Assembly (NCBI GenBank): GCA_964537035.1
Contig: CAZIAK010000021.1
Coordinates: forward strand, 1 to 64,000
Length of the DNA stretch: 64,000 nucleotides
Source: CAZIAK01 sp964537035
GTDB taxonomy: Bacteria > Planctomycetota > B15-G4
Direction of reading: 5' to 3'
Shown here: positions 60,933-64,000 of the stretch, piece by piece
How positions within the stretch are numbered: position 1 is the stretch's first letter
Layout: each line of letters begins with the position of its first letter
Program-made: the position numbers and the translations under genes
The notes under the pieces: model-generated
What the model was told of the DNA's origin: nothing
Databases searched by the model: none
Seen by the model: only the letters and a program-made list of their open reading frames with translations

Positions 60933-62069
60933 TCAGCGGAGCGTCGATCGTAGAGCGGCCGACCCATGCACCGGGATCATCCGCCACCAGGACAGTCTGT
61001 GGCGCAACATCTCACCGCGCTGCAAAATCGCGACCCAGTGGGCCAGGGCCCAGAGGTCTGGATCGCTCTCAGGACCCAGCCGATACGACGGCATGGGCGT
61101 GCCCGCCATGCCGGTCGCCAGGGTGCGGGCAACGTCGGCGACTGTTGCGCCGCCCTTGTAGATCCAGGTCTCCGAGGTGAGGTCCAGGGCGGGGATGGAA
61201 CCTCCCCGGGCGTTGGTCAGCGTGGGTGCAGCGGGGCCGTCGCCCCGTCCTGCTTCGCCGTGACAACGGACGCACCCCCAGCTTTGGAACAGCTCCTGTC
61301 CCCGTGCTCTCAGCGCGGGAGTGAGCGTCGGCGTCGGGCCCAGGGCGACGGGCATGCCAGGGTCGTAGAGTTCAGCCAACGACTCCGCGAGATCCTTTTC
61401 GACCCAGACCAGGGCCTCGTCTTCGGCGGTGGCTCGGACATCACTGGGCCATTCGTGCCCGACGGTTCCGTCGAGCCAGACCTCGACCTCGGTGGCCTCG
61501 AAGACCGGAATGTGCGGCAGGTCGAGCTCGACCGTGTAGTCGTCCAGCCCGTCTCGGACGAAGCCTGCACGTCCCAGGCGCAGGACCTCAGCCACGAGCA
61601 TCCACCGCTCATCGGAGCTGAGATGGGCCATGGCGGGCATGCCCGCTGCGACCACGCCGGCGCTGATGGTGCGGTACAGATCGGCGCCGCTGGGAAACCC
61701 GGTACGGCTGCGCAGCTTGTACAGTCCGTCGGCGAAGTCTCTCGGCGGGGAGCCCATGAACTTCGCGGCCGGACCATCGCCGCGAACCTCCACACCGTGA
61801 CAACTGGTGCAGCGACCCAGGAAGAGCAGGCGTCCCGTGGCGGGGTCATCTGTACCCGGTGGTGGCAAGTCGATGGACGCCCAGCTCAGCTCTCGGCTGC
61901 TTGCGGGAGCGAGAGACGGGGTGCTCACGGCACCCGTGTCATCGTCTTCGGTGGCCGTGCACGCTGAGAACAAGAGCGCGGTCAGAGCGAGCAGCCAGGG
62001 GGGTGCACTGCGCTGTGCCCTGGAGTCGGCAAGGCCTCCAGGCGAGGGCAGGTCGACGACAAGTGTCAT
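60933..62069 (-). CDS. diheme cytochrome c lipoprotein
   Basis: A 378-residue exported electron carrier. A signal peptide (WLLALTALLFSAC) ends in a lipidation Cys. Two c-type haem sites are seen: CTSCH in the first third and CVRCH in the second, each followed by a GDGPAA motif and later Met-rich loops (AAGMPAMAHL, AGTPMPSYR) that could give the axial ligand. Spacing between the haem domains suggests two cytochrome c folds joined by a ~150-residue linker. It probably shuttles electrons at the outer face of the inner membrane; a partner is not adjacent. Confidence 0.9.
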   Translation of the reverse strand: MTLVVDLPSPGGLADSRAQRSAPPWLLALTALLFSACTATEDDDTGAVSTPSLAPASSRELSWASIDLPPPGTDDPATGRLLFLGRCTSCHGVEVRGDGPAAKFMGSPPRDFADGLYKLRSRTGFPSGADLYRTISAGVVAAGMPAMAHLSSDERWMLVAEVLRLGRAGFVRDGLDDYTVELDLPHIPVFEATEVEVWLDGTVGHEWPSDVRATAEDEALVWVEKDLAESLAELYDPGMPVALGPTPTLTPALRARGQELFQSWGCVRCHGEAGRGDGPAAPTLTNARGGSIPALDLTSETWIYKGGATVADVARTLATGMAGTPMPSYRLGPESDPDLWALAHWVAILQRGEMLRHRLSWWRMIPVHGSAALRSTLR

Positions 62070-62677
62070 GGTGGAGAACCCAGCGAGACGGGCTCAGGAA
62101 CAAGCCACGCCACAGGGGGACCCCGCGTCGAGAGCGGCTCATCATGAGGACGTCACCAGGCCGGATTGTCGGCTTTCCCGCAGCCAGGTCCAGCACGGTG
62201 CTCCCAGAGCGGCTGGGGGGGGGCGGTGCCCACGATGCGGGAGCCGGTGCCGTCGAAGAAGAGACCTAGACCACCCTCACTCCCGAAGGGCGCGTTGAGG
62301 ATATCGACCTCACCACCCTCCCGGACTGCCGAGGCAACCCAAACCGGCGCTGTCCGTAGACGGTGATGATGCCGGTGATGTGGACTGGCAGGAGCCAACA
62401 GGTCGGCGTTGGCTGCGGCTGGAGTTCACGGAACCATGATGGCTCTCTTTCACCGCACATCTGCGTATTGCGCGATCCGCTCATACCCATATCCTTGGGA
62501 ACCTGACGTGACGCACAGAACGTCCCCCCCCCCTCGCCCCAATGGATGCAGGGTAGTCCCGTCTTTGCCTCTTGGCTGGTTGCTCCCGATACGGCGACCA
62601 CAAGAGCACTCTCGGTTCCTCCCTCTCATCGCAAGGGTCGCGCGCCCGTCTTGGGTCGCGTCGGCGGCACGCCTGTC
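62070..62677. other. gene-poor region with homopolymer runs
   Basis: About 600 nt without a supported gene. Two 9-nt homopolymers (G, 62215-62223; C, 62524-62532) break up minus-strand frames, one of which (62398-62153) contains a plausible coding piece (NAPFGSEGGLGLFFDGTGSR) without a start or domain. It may be a decayed gene, or the runs may be sequencing errors. Confidence 0.5.
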
Positions 62678-63601
62678 ATGACACGATCCCCCGACGCTTC
62701 CGACCCAGGCCCGAACGGGGCCAAGAGCAAGCAGGAATCAGCTCCGACCGGGGCACGTCCGATCGTTTTTGATCTCAACGCCAAGAACGTGGCGCCGAGA
62801 TGGAACCAGGACGGCTCCTACCCCTTCCCCAAGAAGATGAAGGTGCTCGACTACGAGCAGCAGAAGCACGAGCTGCAGATCGAGCTGCTCAAGGTGCAGA
62901 AGTGGGTGCGTGAGACCAATCAGCGCGTGGTGCTCCTGTTCGAAGGGCGGGATGCAGCAGGCAAGGGCGGGACCATCAAGCGTTTCATGGAGCACCTCAA
63001 TCCTCGTGGCGCCCAGGTGGTGGCGCTTGAGAAACCCACCGATCGCGAACGAAACCAGTGGTACTTCCAGCGCTACATCGAACACTTGCCCTCGAAGGGC
63101 GAAATGGTCCTGTTCGACAGGTCCTGGTACAACCGCGCCGGGGTCGAGAAGGTGATGGGCTTCTGCTCTGACCAGGAACACCTCGAGTATCTGCGCCAAG
63201 CTCCCCAGCTGGAGCGCATGCTCGTCAACAGCGGCATCATCCTGGTCAAGTACTGGTTCTCGGTGAGCCGGATCGAACAGTTCCGGCGCTTCCAGTCACG
63301 GAAGAAAGACCCGCTCAAGCAATGGAAGCTGAGCCCGGTGGACATGGCCTCGCTGGCTCGTTGGGATGACTACACGGCGGCCAAGGAAGCGATGTTCTTC
63401 CACACCGACACGCGCGACGCGCCCTGGACGATCATTCGCTCCGATGACAAGAAGCGCGGGCGTATCAACTGCATGCGCCATTTCTTGTCCTCGCTCGACT
63501 ACGACGGCGCCAACAGACAGCTGGTGGGTGAGCCCGACCCCCTGATTGTTGGCTCGGTCAGCGGCTTCACCAATCCTTCCACACACTCGCAAATCGACTG
63601 A
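62678..63601 (+). CDS. ppk2: polyphosphate kinase 2 (PPK2) family protein
   Basis: A 307-residue PPK2 class kinase that transfers phosphate between polyphosphate and nucleotides. Walker A is GRDAAGKGG (residues 90-98), the Walker B-like motif is FDRSWYNRAGVE (Asp147), and the lid contains RRFQSRKKDPLKQWKLS. ATG 62678 is the last start before the conserved region; a longer frame begins at 62546. It probably makes GTP/ATP or stores phosphate, but direction cannot be told. Confidence 0.93.
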   Translation: MTRSPDASDPGPNGAKSKQESAPTGARPIVFDLNAKNVAPRWNQDGSYPFPKKMKVLDYEQQKHELQIELLKVQKWVRETNQRVVLLFEGRDAAGKGGTIKRFMEHLNPRGAQVVALEKPTDRERNQWYFQRYIEHLPSKGEMVLFDRSWYNRAGVEKVMGFCSDQEHLEYLRQAPQLERMLVNSGIILVKYWFSVSRIEQFRRFQSRKKDPLKQWKLSPVDMASLARWDDYTAAKEAMFFHTDTRDAPWTIIRSDDKKRGRINCMRHFLSSLDYDGANRQLVGEPDPLIVGSVSGFTNPSTHSQID

Positions 63602-63625
63602 ACCCGTTCACTGGATGACCTGGCC

Positions 63626-63874
63626 ATGAAGCCCAAGAAGAAACTGAAAGAGCTGGAGCTGATGCTGCAGGCGTCCCGCGAACAGCTGAGCAGCGCCGCT
63701 GCCCATGCTCGCACGGCGATGAAGAGAGCAGAAGAAGCGCAGAAGGCCGCGAACAAGGCCCATGACGACCTGAAGCAGATCGAGAAGCTGCTGAAGAAGG
63801 AGCAAACGAAGCTCGCCGCGGCCAAGCGGGTGGCCAAGAAAGCGGCGATCAAGAAGGTGCGCAAGGGCAAGTAG
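63626..63874 (+). CDS. lysine-rich coiled-coil protein
   Basis: An 82-residue, strongly basic protein (many Lys/Arg, no Cys). It is a long helix with regular heptads (AHDDLKQIEKLLKKEQTKLAAAKRVAKKAAIKK). It starts 24 nt after the PPK2 stop and may be co-transcribed. Basic charge suggests binding of polyphosphate or nucleic acid, which would fit the PPK2 neighbour, but this is speculative. Confidence 0.75.
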   Translation: MKPKKKLKELELMLQASREQLSSAAAHARTAMKRAEEAQKAANKAHDDLKQIEKLLKKEQTKLAAAKRVAKKAAIKKVRKGK

Positions 63875-63924
63875 CTCGGCGAGCCGCCAAGACTGGGCGC
63901 TTGGTCAAATGCTGGCTCTTTGCG

Positions 63925-64000
63925 TTACTCGAGCTCGATGCTCTCCAACCGGAAGCTCACACAACGGCGCAGGTCGTCGCCCTCGTAGACATAGTCGTCA
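63925..64000 (-). CDS. partial gene, C-terminal end
   Basis: The right edge holds the last 24 codons of a minus-strand gene, ending in TAA at 63927-63925. The C-terminus reads DDYVYEGDDLRRCVSFRLES then IELE. The rest is outside the window, so no family can be named. Confidence 0.6.
   Translation of the reverse strand, partial: DDYVYEGDDLRRCVSFRLESIELE

Overview
The window is a GC-rich, gene-dense bacterial chromosome segment that reads as a Gram-negative organism. It carries a TolC/MFP/RND efflux set, several lipoproteins and cytochromes with signal peptides, and many large secreted beta-propeller proteins. Four secreted proteins end in the same roughly 120-residue C-terminal module (centred on FKGGVLVP). 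That module, the FG-GAP proteins, the terpene-cyclase-like secreted protein and the SGNH-TPR protein together suggest a Planctomycetota-type bacterium. This placement is inference from protein style; no rRNA or marker gene is present.

Layout. 1-3.4 kb: tRNA-Lys and tRNA-His flank a secreted M28 peptidase/PDZ/alpha-beta-hydrolase fusion. 3.5-9.7 kb: a seven-gene minus-strand acyl-CoA degradation operon. 9.9-13 kb: a VUT-family transporter, a degenerate Nudix protein and a stand-alone PaaZ/BoxD-type aldehyde dehydrogenase, which hints that the CoA operon serves aromatic or ring-cleavage catabolism. 13-17 kb: a secreted protein, a coiled-coil lipoprotein and a cyclase-fold protein. 17-20 kb: homocysteine methyltransferase and YtcJ-like amidohydrolase. 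19.7-26.4 kb: TetR-OMF-MFP-RND efflux operon with a palindromic operator candidate. 26.4-37.6 kb: EEP phosphodiesterase, SGNH-TPR protein, dynamin-like GTPase, HD hydrolase, TlpA-like redoxin and a long Lhr helicase. 37.9-43.3 kb: FG-GAP protein, phosphatase-cytochrome c' fusion, desaturase and propeller lipoprotein.

43.4-46.0 kb is the most striking region. Two divergently transcribed secreted thioredoxin-fold genes each have an in-frame TGA at the redox-active position. One is a peroxiredoxin-like domain with a UxxC motif fused to a DsbD-alpha-like domain. The other is an EF-hand lipoprotein with an iodothyronine-deiodinase-like TUPPF motif. Each TGA is followed by a 7-bp hairpin with a G-starting loop, with 21 nt between TGA and loop in both cases, as expected for bacterial SECIS elements. 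The second gene also contains a one-base frame change about 200 nt after the TGA.

46-55 kb: 2OG-Fe(II) oxygenase, zinc-ribbon protein, then three large secreted proteins (metzincin protease, FG-GAP, YVTN propeller) sharing the C-terminal module. 55-64 kb: methyltransferase and ATP-grasp pair, a stop-interrupted membrane protein, BamE-like lipoprotein, AI-2E-type permease, diheme cytochrome c, PPK2 kinase, a lysine-rich coiled-coil protein and a truncated gene at the right edge. Starts were moved from the longest frame to internal ATG/GTG/TTG codons where Shine-Dalgarno, signal peptide or domain limits support it.
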